Below the pieces are notes generated by a model that was not told the DNA's origin, made no database searches, and saw only the letters and a list, made by a program, of their open reading frames with translations. DNA of 64,000 nt from Marvinbryantia formatexigens (GTDB lineage Bacteria > Bacillota > Clostridia > Oscillospirales > Ruminococcaceae), in the NCBI GenBank assembly GCA_021771035.1, contig JAETPU010000001.1, positions 186,001 through 250,000 of the forward strand. Direction: 5' to 3'. Made by a program: the position numbers and the translations under genes. Positions 1 to 8,212 of the stretch are shown here, one piece after another; the stretch's first letter is position 1; each line of letters opens with the position of its first letter.

Positions 1-755
1 TTTGTACCGACACCGGGCGTCTCCTTGTGCTCTGTTACACGGATCCCGAGAATCGAACCCTTTAAGTCAAAGGCTGTCATGACGGTAATAGGGCCGTTGT
101 AGCCCTCCCCCTGCGTTACGATAAGGAGCCCCTCCTCCCCGGCCTGATAGGCCTCTTGGGCTCCATCAACCTGGATGGGGGTGAACTGCGAAACATTGGG
201 GAACAGTTCCGTTTTAGGATCCACCTGCTCCTCCCCTGTTCCCGTGGCGGCGGCATAGCCCTTATAGGCGTTCTGCACCGCGGTCTGGAAGGCAGCGGAG
301 GAAATGGAGGCGCCGGAAATTTTTTCAACGCCCTGCAGATCGGAATCCTTGCCGATGAACTGGCTGGTAAAGGCGGGCTCCCCTACATTGGAGCCAAGCC
401 CGGCGGTCTCCGCGTTTTCCATCAGCTTGACCCCGGAGATCTTGCCGTCCTTATCAATACCGACCATTACATTCATCACACCGCCGAATCCCTTGGAGGT
501 GGCGGCAATCACATAGCCTTCGCCGTTGTTGGCCTTATAGATCTCAGTAACGGACTCGATTTCCTCCAGTTCCACCGGAGAAAATCCATCCGCCTTGGGA
601 AGAAGCTCCATTCGCGCCGCATCCGCTTCCCGCTTTGCGGCCTCCTCGATATAAGGGGTGGTGAACTGGTAGGTAAATACAAGGGCAGCGGAAACAACCA
701 GGCAGATGAGGGTCAAAACCAAAGAAGGCAGTACAAAGTCTTTCATTATTTTCAT
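1..755 (-). CDS. rnfG: RnfG, FMN-binding subunit of Rnf complex (C-terminus outside window)
   Basis: Electron-carrying subunit of the membrane Rnf complex (ferredoxin:NAD+ oxidoreductase), with FMN covalently bound on the outer face. I read the frame directly: ATG at 755 overlaps the TGA of rnfD (ATGA) and stays open for 251 codons to the edge. Residues 8-29 form one membrane anchor. An FMN_bind domain follows (about 70-175) and ends in SGASIS, the flavinylation site, with Ser where Thr is usual. From about residue 215 a second FMN_bind-like segment begins (EGYNGP to KETPGVGT) and runs off the window, so the protein is longer than the usual roughly 200-residue RnfG. ApbE, encoded upstream, would attach the flavin. 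The family call is firm; the tandem domain is partly unseen. Confidence 0.9.
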   Translation of the reverse strand, partial: MKIMKDFVLPSLVLTLICLVVSAALVFTYQFTTPYIEEAAKREADAARMELLPKADGFSPVELEEIESVTEIYKANNGEGYVIAATSKGFGGVMNVMVGIDKDGKISGVKLMENAETAGLGSNVGEPAFTSQFIGKDSDLQGVEKISGASISSAAFQTAVQNAYKGYAAATGTGEEQVDPKTELFPNVSQFTPIQVDGAQEAYQAGEEGLLIVTQGEGYNGPITVMTAFDLKGSILGIRVTEHKETPGVGT

Positions 756-1687
756 TTCTTTTTCCCTCCAAACGGCTTGGTCCGCGTGAGTTTCTCAATA
801 TGCGGAGTCAAAATGTTCATCAGGAGAATGGAGAAGGACACGCCCTCCGGATAGGAACCGTAAGTACGGATCATCATCGTGATAACGCCGCATCCAATGC
901 CGAAAATTACCTTTCCTGCCTCGGTTGTGGGTGAGGTGGAGTAATCGGTGGCCATAAAGAAGGCACCAAGCACGGCGCCGCCGCTGAGCAGCTGGAAGAT
1001 GGGATCCTGCCCAAAGAACAGTGCCATCACTGCCATGGTTCCCAAAAATGCAATGGGCGTTGTCGCGGAAATCGTCTTTGTTACAATCAGGAAAACTCCG
1101 CCGATGAGAAGAGCGAGAATACAGGTTTCACCCAGGCAGCCGCCCCGCAGGCCTAAAAACATTTCCAGCATAGTGGGGATTTCGGCACCGGAGGCCAGCG
1201 GTGTGGCGCCCGCCACCAGAGAAATCTTCCCATCCTGGAGGGAGGGCAGCATCCAGCTGGTCATCGGGGTGGCAAAGGAGATCAGCAGCACAATCCGGCC
1301 CACAATCGCCGGATTTGCAAAGTTCTGGCCAATGCCGCCGAACAGCTGCTTGGCAACGACAATCGCCACGAAGGAGCCGATGACGCCCATCCAGATGGGA
1401 AGCTGCGGGGGCAGGTTCATCGCCAAAAGAAGTCCTGTAACAATGGCGCTGAGATCCCCGATGGTATTGCTCTTTTTGGTGATTTTTCGGAACAGGTACT
1501 CAAACAGGACGCTGGAAGCCACACAGGCCGCAATGAGAAAAAACGCGTGCCATCCAAAAATGAGTACACTGGCAATGGCGGCCGGCACCAATGCGATAAT
1601 GACATTTCGCATCACCGAGGCCGTAGTCTGCGGAGCCCGCAGATGAGGGGATGATTCCACGATTAGTTTATTCACAGTTGTTTTCAC
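752..1687 (-). CDS. rnfD: RnfD, membrane subunit of Rnf complex
   Basis: 311-residue integral membrane subunit of the NQR2/RnfD/RnfE family. The chain is almost entirely hydrophobic helices. The motif GATPL near residue 180 is the known site of covalent FMN attachment through Thr by a phosphoester bond. The protein passes electrons across the membrane and helps couple ferredoxin oxidation to Na+ or H+ export. Its stop overlaps the rnfG start by four bases, so translation is probably coupled. Unusually, about 250 bases of non-coding DNA separate it from rnfC upstream. Confidence 0.95.
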   Translation of the reverse strand: MKTTVNKLIVESSPHLRAPQTTASVMRNVIIALVPAAIASVLIFGWHAFFLIAACVASSVLFEYLFRKITKKSNTIGDLSAIVTGLLLAMNLPPQLPIWMGVIGSFVAIVVAKQLFGGIGQNFANPAIVGRIVLLISFATPMTSWMLPSLQDGKISLVAGATPLASGAEIPTMLEMFLGLRGGCLGETCILALLIGGVFLIVTKTISATTPIAFLGTMAVMALFFGQDPIFQLLSGGAVLGAFFMATDYSTSPTTEAGKVIFGIGCGVITMMIRTYGSYPEGVSFSILLMNILTPHIEKLTRTKPFGGKKK

Positions 1688-1864
1688 CTCAATTTTTATT
1701 CCCGCTGAAGGAAAGCCAGATTCCGTACGAAAACAGATGGACAGTTATCTGGGAGAACGCTTTCCTTCCCTGGATCGTGCCTGGAATTTCTAACATTACC
1801 GAAACTTTGCCTATGAACGATAAGCCTCAAAGTGTCGGTTTTAGATTTCAGCGGCTTTTCTGCT

Positions 1865-1907
1865 GAGAATTAAGGATACCGATGCGAAGTACAATATCTT
1901 AATTCTC
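1865..1907 (-). repeat. Stem-loop between rnfC and rnfD
   Basis: Arms 1865-1878 and 1895-1907 are complementary over 13 pairs with one bulged base and a 16-base loop. A second small hairpin lies beside it (about 1850-1866). No T-run follows, so it does not look like a simple terminator. It could be an mRNA-processing or stability element that sets the ratio of RnfC to the downstream subunits. Confidence 0.5.
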
Positions 1908-1938
1908 AAACAGGCTCTCAATACGCTGCATGGAAACA

Positions 1939-3252
1939 CTATTTTTTTGCCGCGTGGGCGCGCAGAAACTTTTTCGCCATATTATTGGAAGTCACCAAAT
2001 CCCGCTTGGCAGGACAGACATAGGCGCAGCAACCGCAGGACATACACAGGTTGACCTTCAGTTTCTCCAGCGCCTGGGCATCCTCCTGCTTGAGGCTCCG
2101 TTCAATGGAAGCCGGCATCAGATGGAATGGGCACGCCCTGGCGCAGCGTCCGCAGCGGATACACGCGGTTTCCTCCGGCGTTACGGCCTGAGCCTCGGCA
2201 AAGGCGAGAATGGCGTTGTTATTCTTAATGACCGGCGTCTGCAGAGAGTATACCGCAATTCCCATCATAGGCCCGCCCATCAGCACCTTGCGGGGCTCCT
2301 CTTTAAAACCGCCGCAGAAATTGAGGACGTCTTCAAAGGAGGTTCCCAGCGGGACCCGGACATTCTTGGGCTCCTTGACAGCGGAACCATCCACTGTCAG
2401 CCGCTTGGACACCAAGGGCATCCCCGTACGCAGATACTGGTTGACAAAGGCGACGCTGGAAATATTCATCACCAAGACGCCGGCATCCGCGGGCAGCTGC
2501 CCTTCCATGACGACGCGCCCGGTGGTCTCATAGATGATGACCTTTTCCGCACCCTGGGGATATTTGGCCTTGAGCGGCACCACCTGGATGGGATCGCCGG
2601 AGATAATCAAGCTGCGCATATATTCGATGGCGCGGGGCTTGTTGTCCTCGATGCCGATATAGGCCTGTTTGAGATTCAGGTACTTCATGACGGCCTTAAT
2701 CCCATCCAAGACCCCGGAGGCGTTTTCCATACATTCCCGGTAGTCCGCCGTGATATAGGGCTCGCATTCCGCACAGTTTACCACCAGCGTATCCACCTGA
2801 TCCGGGTTTTTGGGATTGAGTTTCACCGCCGTGGGAAACCCGGCTCCGCCAAGGCCCACCAGGCCGGACTCCTTGACAGCCTTCAGAAAATCCTCCCGTG
2901 AGCTGACGACCGGCGGGGCAATCTCCTCAGAGGGTTCCTGCAGCCCATTCGTTTTAATCACCACACACTGGGTACGTACTCCGGTGGGATTGATGTAGTC
3001 TTCGATTTTCACCACATCCCCGGAGACGCTGGAATGAATTTTGGCGGACAGGAACTGATCGCTGTCGCCGATGAGCTGCCCGACCTTTACATGATCCCCT
3101 GCCTTTACCAAGGGCTTACAGGGCGCGCCCATATGCTGCAGCATGGGCAGGGCAACCTGCGCAGGAACCGGCATCTCTACAGTGGCAGATTCCTGGGTGT
3201 TTTTACAGTGGGGTACTTTGACGCCACTGAGTGCTCGTTTGAATAGTGACAC
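1939..3252 (-). CDS. rnfC: RnfC, NADH-binding iron-sulfur subunit of Rnf complex
   Basis: 437-residue peripheral subunit that binds NAD(H) and FMN and carries two [4Fe-4S] clusters. The C-terminal third shows two CxxCxxCxxxCP motifs (CIRCGRCARACP and CMSCGCCAYVCP), and the glycine-rich segment GLGGAGFPTAVK belongs to the NADH/FMN fold. I start at a GTG (3252) because GGGAGG lies eight bases upstream and the protein then opens with SLFKRALSGVKVPHCKN, typical of the family. Earlier in-frame starts would run into the Gx-transporter gene. It sits directly after apbE and the Gx transporter. Confidence 0.94.
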   Translation of the reverse strand: MSLFKRALSGVKVPHCKNTQESATVEMPVPAQVALPMLQHMGAPCKPLVKAGDHVKVGQLIGDSDQFLSAKIHSSVSGDVVKIEDYINPTGVRTQCVVIKTNGLQEPSEEIAPPVVSSREDFLKAVKESGLVGLGGAGFPTAVKLNPKNPDQVDTLVVNCAECEPYITADYRECMENASGVLDGIKAVMKYLNLKQAYIGIEDNKPRAIEYMRSLIISGDPIQVVPLKAKYPQGAEKVIIYETTGRVVMEGQLPADAGVLVMNISSVAFVNQYLRTGMPLVSKRLTVDGSAVKEPKNVRVPLGTSFEDVLNFCGGFKEEPRKVLMGGPMMGIAVYSLQTPVIKNNNAILAFAEAQAVTPEETACIRCGRCARACPFHLMPASIERSLKQEDAQALEKLKVNLCMSCGCCAYVCPAKRDLVTSNNMAKKFLRAHAAKK

Positions 3253-3310
3253 TTCGACATCCTCCCGTGCATATAAACTAACCCGCTTCCAGCGGAAATG
3301 ACAAACAAAG

Positions 3311-3886
3311 TTAAAGTTTTCGCTCCTGCGACCGGGGTTTCCCCTGCCCACGGCAGACCGACTGCTCCAACCGCTTTAAATGCGGCAGCAGTGTACGCAG
3401 CAGAATCCCAGTAACAAGCCCCATCCCGAACCCCGAGAGGAGCATCACCGGCAGATAGTACAGCGCAATGGTACTGCCCATCAAAAGAGCGACCATGAGC
3501 AGCTGCCCAAGATTGTGAAAAATGCCGCCGCAGACGCTGATGAGCGTATAGGGGATCGTATGCCTGGACAGCTTGATTCCCACCAGCATAACGCAGACGG
3601 ATAACAGCCCGCCGGCACCGCTGAGAAGCCCGGCAACAGCGCCCCGCGTCAGAAATACAAACAGGGATTTGAGCACAGCTAACAGAAAGCTGTCCGAAAT
3701 TCCCAGGAAAAAAAGCGCATACATGGTGACGATATTGGAAAGGCCCAGTTTAATCCCCGGCGGCAGCCCCGGAAGAACCGGCAGCATCCATTCCAGCACA
3801 GAGAGCACCATGGCCAGGGCAAACATCAGGCCCAGGAAAGCCACTCGCCTGGCCCGCCCGGCAGTCAAATTTCGTTTCATGTGCAT
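3311..3886 (-). CDS. Gx transporter family membrane protein
   Basis: 191-residue membrane protein with about five hydrophobic helices. It matches the family variously named Gx transporter or heptaprenyl diphosphate synthase component I. Glycine-rich stretches such as LPGLPPGIKLGLSNIV near the N-terminus are typical. Genes of this family often sit beside apbE and rnf or extracellular electron transfer genes, and here it lies between apbE (12 bases away) and rnfC. A role in supplying or moving a cofactor for flavinylated proteins is inferred only from that placement. Start at ATG 3886 with GAGGGG eight bases upstream; a second ATG at 3880 is possible. Confidence 0.8.
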   Translation of the reverse strand: MHMKRNLTAGRARRVAFLGLMFALAMVLSVLEWMLPVLPGLPPGIKLGLSNIVTMYALFFLGISDSFLLAVLKSLFVFLTRGAVAGLLSGAGGLLSVCVMLVGIKLSRHTIPYTLISVCGGIFHNLGQLLMVALLMGSTIALYYLPVMLLSGFGMGLVTGILLRTLLPHLKRLEQSVCRGQGKPRSQERKL

Positions 3887-3898
3887 GGCTGCGCCCCC

Positions 3899-4903
3899 TC
3901 AGCTTTTGCAGAAGGTATAGGCCTTCGCTTCGGGATTGGGCTCAAGCACCCCCTCCAGGGACTGCGAATAGTACACTCGATAGTCCTTATCCACCAGGAT
4001 CAGCTGGAGATTCTCATCATTGATATGCTCCAGTGCGGCCTGCTTGCCCAAAATAAAAAACAAGGTGGAAAGATAGTCCGCCAGGCCGCCGTCCTGCGTG
4101 AGAACCGTTACGGAAATCAGGTCGCTGTCGGCCGGATAGCCGGTACGGGGATCCAGAATGTGGTGGTACCGCACGGAGTCCTGCTCAAAATACCGCTCAT
4201 AGTCGCCGCTGGTGGCCATGATTTTTCCCGGGGCATAGATAGTCGCAATATATTCATTCTGATTTCCCCGGGGGTCCCGTACGCCGAATAAAAACTGCTG
4301 CCCATTTTCAGGGTTTTTCCCCAGTATGGTGAGATTGCCGCCGATGGAGACATACCCGTTTTCAATCCCGTATTGCTCAGCAACCCGGCGCACCATTCCC
4401 CCGGCGATCCCCTTGGCAATCCCGCCCAAATCAATCGCCATTCCCGGCTCTGTTAGATAGGCGGTATGCGCTGTTTCATCCAGAATGAGTTTTTGGTAAT
4501 CCACATGGGTTAGGGCTTGCCGGATTTCATCCTGGGCGGGTACCCGGGGAGAATCCGAGGTGATTCCCCACAGCAAATCCAGCGGAGCGATAGTCAAATC
4601 GAAAATCCCATCACACCGGGCGGAATATTCCTTTGCCGTTTTGAGCATATCAAAAACATCCTGCGAAACCGCAACCGGCGCGATTCCCGCATTTCGGTTG
4701 ACGGCGTCAATCTCACTGCCCTCCAGATGCAGGGAAACCTTCTGCTCCACTTGGCGCAGCATGGCGGAAACCGCCTGTACTGCCTGCTGGGAACGCGCGC
4801 CGTACAGTTTTTGCTCCACAACCGTGTTCATAATGAAGTCCACCGAGGTACTCATACGCCTGTTTTGGGAATTGCGGTACAGGCCCAGCGCCGCAAAAAC
4901 CAC
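3899..4903 (-). CDS. apbE: FAD:protein FMN transferase (ApbE)
   Basis: 334-residue ApbE-family enzyme that moves FMN from FAD onto a Ser/Thr of target proteins outside the membrane; RnfG and RnfD encoded downstream are the obvious targets. Family signatures are IDLGGIAKGIAGG, YVSIGGN, and HILDPRTGYPA with the metal-binding region after it. The N-terminus deserves care. In-frame codons continue upstream of GTG 4903 to a CTG at 4969 with AAAGGAG at ideal spacing. That longer form would add a basic stretch and complete a membrane anchor (RIAIAAAAIGIVVFAALGLY), which fits an exported ApbE. First gene of the operon. Confidence 0.92.
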   Translation of the reverse strand: MVFAALGLYRNSQNRRMSTSVDFIMNTVVEQKLYGARSQQAVQAVSAMLRQVEQKVSLHLEGSEIDAVNRNAGIAPVAVSQDVFDMLKTAKEYSARCDGIFDLTIAPLDLLWGITSDSPRVPAQDEIRQALTHVDYQKLILDETAHTAYLTEPGMAIDLGGIAKGIAGGMVRRVAEQYGIENGYVSIGGNLTILGKNPENGQQFLFGVRDPRGNQNEYIATIYAPGKIMATSGDYERYFEQDSVRYHHILDPRTGYPADSDLISVTVLTQDGGLADYLSTLFFILGKQAALEHINDENLQLILVDKDYRVYYSQSLEGVLEPNPEAKAYTFCKS

Positions 4904-5054
4904 GATTCCAATGGCGGCCGCCGCTATGGCTATCCTGACTGCCCTTGTTCTCCAACTTACGCGATCCAGACAAAACGCTCCTTTCTATCAGGCAAAATCG
5001 GATAAAAAAAGGAAGCTTTTCCCTGCAACTTTTGTTGAAAACAAGATCCTTCTT

Positions 5055-5083
5055 ATTTTATCTGATTCCGGTTCATTTTTCAA
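5055..5083 (-). promoter_or_regulatory. Sigma-A-type promoter of the apbE-rnf operon
   Basis: On the minus strand TTGAAA (5078-5083) and TAAAAT (5055-5060) are separated by exactly 17 bases, about 85 bases before the ApbE coding region. It is the only good promoter I see upstream of the operon. Confidence 0.65.
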
Positions 5084-5089
5084 CCGGAA
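5066..5089. promoter_or_regulatory. Palindromic operator candidate over the -35 of the rnf promoter
   Basis: TTCCGGTT (5066-5073) and AACCGGAA (5082-5089) form a perfect 8-bp inverted repeat with an 8-base spacer. It covers the -35 box and most of the promoter spacer, where a dimeric repressor would block RNA polymerase. I cannot name the regulator. Confidence 0.5.
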
Positions 5090-5477
5090 TTGCCGTTTTA
5101 TTTTCATTTCCTCTCCTGCCAAATGAAGCTAATTGCATAAAAGGAGAGGGACCTGCCGTACACACGTGAAATCTGCCCCGGGTTTATCGCCGGGCAAAAC
5201 TAAGCCCCCGCCGGGACGCCATTCATGGAAGCCCCTTTTGGATACGCCGGCCCCTGTTCCAGCGCAAATTTTCCTTCGTATCCAAAAGTATACCCAGTTC
5301 CCGGTAAAATCAAGCATTTTTACAGCTTTTTAAAAGGAACTCTCGCAGCAGGGAGCCGGCTGCACCGTCTTGGCTGCTCAATTCCCCCAATTTTATTCCA
5401 CATCCTTGCCAATGCAGCTGAGCATCCCCAGCCAAGCCCCGACAGCGTCCAACCGGAAAAGCCGTGCTTTTGGACAG
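5090..5477. other. Intergenic region without recognised gene
   Basis: Between the rnf promoter and the coiled-coil gene I see no convincing coding frame or RNA. Short open frames here lack ribosome sites and recognisable proteins. Confidence 0.5.
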
Positions 5478-6428
5478 TCATTCCTGGGGGCCTAAGACAA
5501 TCCCGTCCATCTGTGCTTCAAGCTCTGTAAGAAGGCCGTTCATGTGTTCGCGCTGTCCGAAAAGCTGGCTGGCCAGATGGGAAATTTTCATCTGCATTTC
5601 ATTCACAGTTTCCTGGAGGGAGCGAAGCTCATCCCTGGCAAGGCGGTCCACCAGAACGCCCTGGCGGCAGTTTTCTTCCATCCGCAGAATCTGCTTTAGG
5701 GAATCCTCAGGGCGGTACTGCTCCTGCAAATCCTCCATCTCCCGGTTCAGGCGCCGCAGTCCCTCACGGATTTGCCGCAGATAATCCTGGGCACAATCCA
5801 GGCGCTCGGAGGAGTGCGTGCTGCGCAGTTCGGACAGCCAGGAACCGTTCTCTCTCTGATGCAGCCAGGAACTTAATTCTTCCTGTGCGCGATGCAGCAC
5901 GTTTGAGAGCTCATTGGCCGCATGATAGGCTTCCGCTGTCTGCTGGTACTGGTATGCCAACTGATCCCGCTGTTCCGTCAAAAGGAGCAGCCGCTCGCCG
6001 TCCTGGCCCCTTTGTTCCAGCAGGCAGCGCCTTTTGTGCGCGTAGAGTTCTTCAAACTGCTTCTCAACGCCATCATACTGCTGCAGTTCCTTGCGCCAAA
6101 TCTGTACTTCTGCCTGCGCTTCCCGATATTCCTCCTGAGCCTGCTGGCACAGGAACTGCGCCTGAAGCGCCTCCTGCGTTTCCTTTTTCAGCCGGCCCTC
6201 ATAGAGGCGGAAAATCCGGGCAGCAATGGTAGAAAACTTAATCTGCTGCAGCCGCTGCACATCCAGGTTTTCCTTTTTGAGCTGCTCCTCCAGCATCCGG
6301 CAGCGGCTTTGGAGTTCCTCAAGACGGCGGCTCTCCCGCTGAATGGAGCGTTCCAGCTTCTTTTTTCGAGTGACATCCTCTTTTAATTCCAGCAGACGCA
6401 GGCTTTCCTCCTGTGACAAAACTGACAT
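5478..6428 (-). CDS. Coiled-coil protein of unknown function
   Basis: 316 residues, almost wholly charged and helical, rich in Glu, Gln, Leu and Arg with heptad patterns throughout (for example LEELQSRCRMLEEQLKKE near residue 45). No membrane segment, signal peptide or enzymatic motif is visible. Start at ATG 6428 with AGGAGG seven bases upstream; longer in-frame starts lack a site. It resembles SMC-like or cytoskeletal coiled coils only in composition, so no function is assigned. It appears to be transcribed alone, between the TraX-like gene and the rnf operon. Confidence 0.75.
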   Translation of the reverse strand: MSVLSQEESLRLLELKEDVTRKKKLERSIQRESRRLEELQSRCRMLEEQLKKENLDVQRLQQIKFSTIAARIFRLYEGRLKKETQEALQAQFLCQQAQEEYREAQAEVQIWRKELQQYDGVEKQFEELYAHKRRCLLEQRGQDGERLLLLTEQRDQLAYQYQQTAEAYHAANELSNVLHRAQEELSSWLHQRENGSWLSELRSTHSSERLDCAQDYLRQIREGLRRLNREMEDLQEQYRPEDSLKQILRMEENCRQGVLVDRLARDELRSLQETVNEMQMKISHLASQLFGQREHMNGLLTELEAQMDGIVLGPQE

Positions 6429-6589
6429 TCTTTCCCTCCTTCCCTGTTTGTAAGCGTCCGTCTTTCGATGGCAGCGGATTTGTACTACTGATAAATTCAC
6501 CGAAATTATAGCACAATCCATCCCATGGAGCAAGAAACTGCGTTTTCCGAAAGAAGCCTTTCCCCGCCTTAATCTTGCCGGGACAGCGG

Positions 6590-6616
6590 AAAAGGCGGCA
6601 GAACTCCGCTGCCGCC
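6590..6616 (-). terminator. Terminator after the TraX-like gene
   Basis: GGCGGCAG and CTGCCGCC pair around a 7-base loop, and TTTT follows on the minus strand, about 35 bases after the stop codon. Confidence 0.75.
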
Positions 6617-6649
6617 AGTCTCCTAAACCCTGTTTTGTCTCACCCTATA

Positions 6650-7411
6650 TCACCGAACCAGGTATTTAAAGATGTAGATAAGCCAGATGTGCAGCGGGTA
6701 GAAACAATAAAATCCAGCCTGCAGCCCCTTCGACTGCCTTCCCCGGGTGCCGTTGTAGAGCAGGATGGGGATGAGGGCAAAAATCATCATCCACTGCGGA
6801 TCGGTGTAAAACAGGTATTCCGCTGTCAAAGGCCCAAACGCCAGGCCCAGTGTGAGCGCCAGCGAGCATACAAGATATACAATGCTCAAACGCACCTTAT
6901 GCCCATGGCAGAAATAAAACACCAACGTGAACATAATTCCAAAGACGGACGCTTCAGTCAGCAGCATAAAAGCGCATAAGAAGATAACAACCGGCAGATA
7001 CAGCAGATAGGTCCTGTAGGCCCGGTGTGTTTGGATATACTGAATTACGCAGAGAATTGCCAGGCCCAGCGCCAGGGAAAAGAAAAAGTTCTGACTGATT
7101 TTTTGATGCAGGCCCAGCACATGGTTGAGAATAAAATTGCCGAAGGCCATTCCACAGGCGGAGAGGACCAACCGCAGCAGGTAGCGCTTTCGGCTGTGGG
7201 TATGGAAAAAACCCTCCACCATGAAAAAGAAAAATACCGGCGCCGCCAGCCGTCCCAGATAGACAAACCCTATCGGCATATTCTCCAGATAAAAGTAGCA
7301 GTGATCCAGTACCATTGCAACCGCCAGGATCCCCTTGAGCAGATTGGAGGAGAGCCCCCACCGTTTTTGGGGAGCAGCGGAATCGAAGTGTTCAGTAATT
7401 GAATATCCCAA
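6650..7411 (-). CDS. TraX family membrane protein
   Basis: 253-residue polytopic membrane protein of the TraX family (named after the F-pilin N-acetylation gene and related to membrane acyltransferases). Visible signatures are an early MVLDHC, then GRLAAPVFFFFMVEGFFHTHSR, and a C-terminal YNGTRG...FYCFYPLHIWLIY. Chromosomal copies are common in Clostridia and their substrate is unknown. I start at TTG 7411 because GGGAGG lies seven bases upstream; the longer frame to 7453 (also TTG) has no ribosome site. It stands alone, with its own terminator. Confidence 0.82.
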   Translation of the reverse strand: MGYSITEHFDSAAPQKRWGLSSNLLKGILAVAMVLDHCYFYLENMPIGFVYLGRLAAPVFFFFMVEGFFHTHSRKRYLLRLVLSACGMAFGNFILNHVLGLHQKISQNFFFSLALGLAILCVIQYIQTHRAYRTYLLYLPVVIFLCAFMLLTEASVFGIMFTLVFYFCHGHKVRLSIVYLVCSLALTLGLAFGPLTAEYLFYTDPQWMMIFALIPILLYNGTRGRQSKGLQAGFYCFYPLHIWLIYIFKYLVR

Positions 7412-7656
7412 CAAAAAACCTCCCGGAACTATGTTTTCTGTGTTTTCTGTCAAATTGAACGTCCTGCGGCAGACAGGCGTTGCGATTTTTAGCCATTAGC
7501 CGGCTTTCACAGAGGAATTCATCTCACCTTGGATGCCCCCTCTTCCTGGTTCATACGCCTGAAACGATTCCCGCTCCTGTGAGCTCACTCATAGGAGATA
7601 AGCCTCCATAACAGGCTGTGAAAGACAGGAAATGCCTTTCCGTAAAAAACGGCGCT

Positions 7657-8130
7657 CTATCCATCCAGGCGTACCTTTACGACTATTTTTTTCATCCTGT
7701 GATCGGCCCGGGCCTCAGGAGCCTGGGAAATAGCGCCCACCAAATGGGCGTCCTGCGCCAGGCACACGCAGAACCATCCCGGGACCAAATCCAGGCACAG
7801 CGGCGCATCCATACGGCCAAACCCTATGTCCGCACCCGCCGAATAGGGCTTTGTGACCTGCAGCTGTCCCACAGCCCCCACCTCAATATGCTCCGCGCCG
7901 CTGAGCATCACATGGATGTCCGCATACCGGCGGTGAAACTCAAATTCCTTCTGGCTTTTAGGGAGCGTCTCCGCCTCCAGCACCTGCAAAAACAACCGAT
8001 CTCCATCAATTTCTGTTCTGCCCATCGGCAGTGCCTGCAGATCCAGCTGGCTCAGAAGGGCCAACGCCTGTTTTAAACAGGGAGTTTCACTGGTATATTG
8101 GGCAGCATTTTCTAATCTGTCAAAAATCAT
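7657..8130 (-). CDS. YhcH/YjgK/YiaL family protein
   Basis: 157-residue cupin-like protein of the YhcH/YjgK/YiaL (DUF386) family, whose studied members act on or bind sugars in sialic acid and related carbohydrate metabolism. The hallmark is FEFHRRYADIHVMLSGAEHIEVG with candidate metal-binding His and Glu, then a late His near DAHLVGA. Start at ATG 8130 preceded by GGAGGAG. No sugar operon surrounds it, so the substrate is open. Confidence 0.88.
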   Translation of the reverse strand: MIFDRLENAAQYTSETPCLKQALALLSQLDLQALPMGRTEIDGDRLFLQVLEAETLPKSQKEFEFHRRYADIHVMLSGAEHIEVGAVGQLQVTKPYSAGADIGFGRMDAPLCLDLVPGWFCVCLAQDAHLVGAISQAPEARADHRMKKIVVKVRLDG

Positions 8131-8212
8131 AGAAGCTCCTCCTAATTTGAGACAAAACCCAACAGGAAAAACGCCTGTCTTGAACGCTTTTTTCCATCAA
8201 CACCTGTATTTT

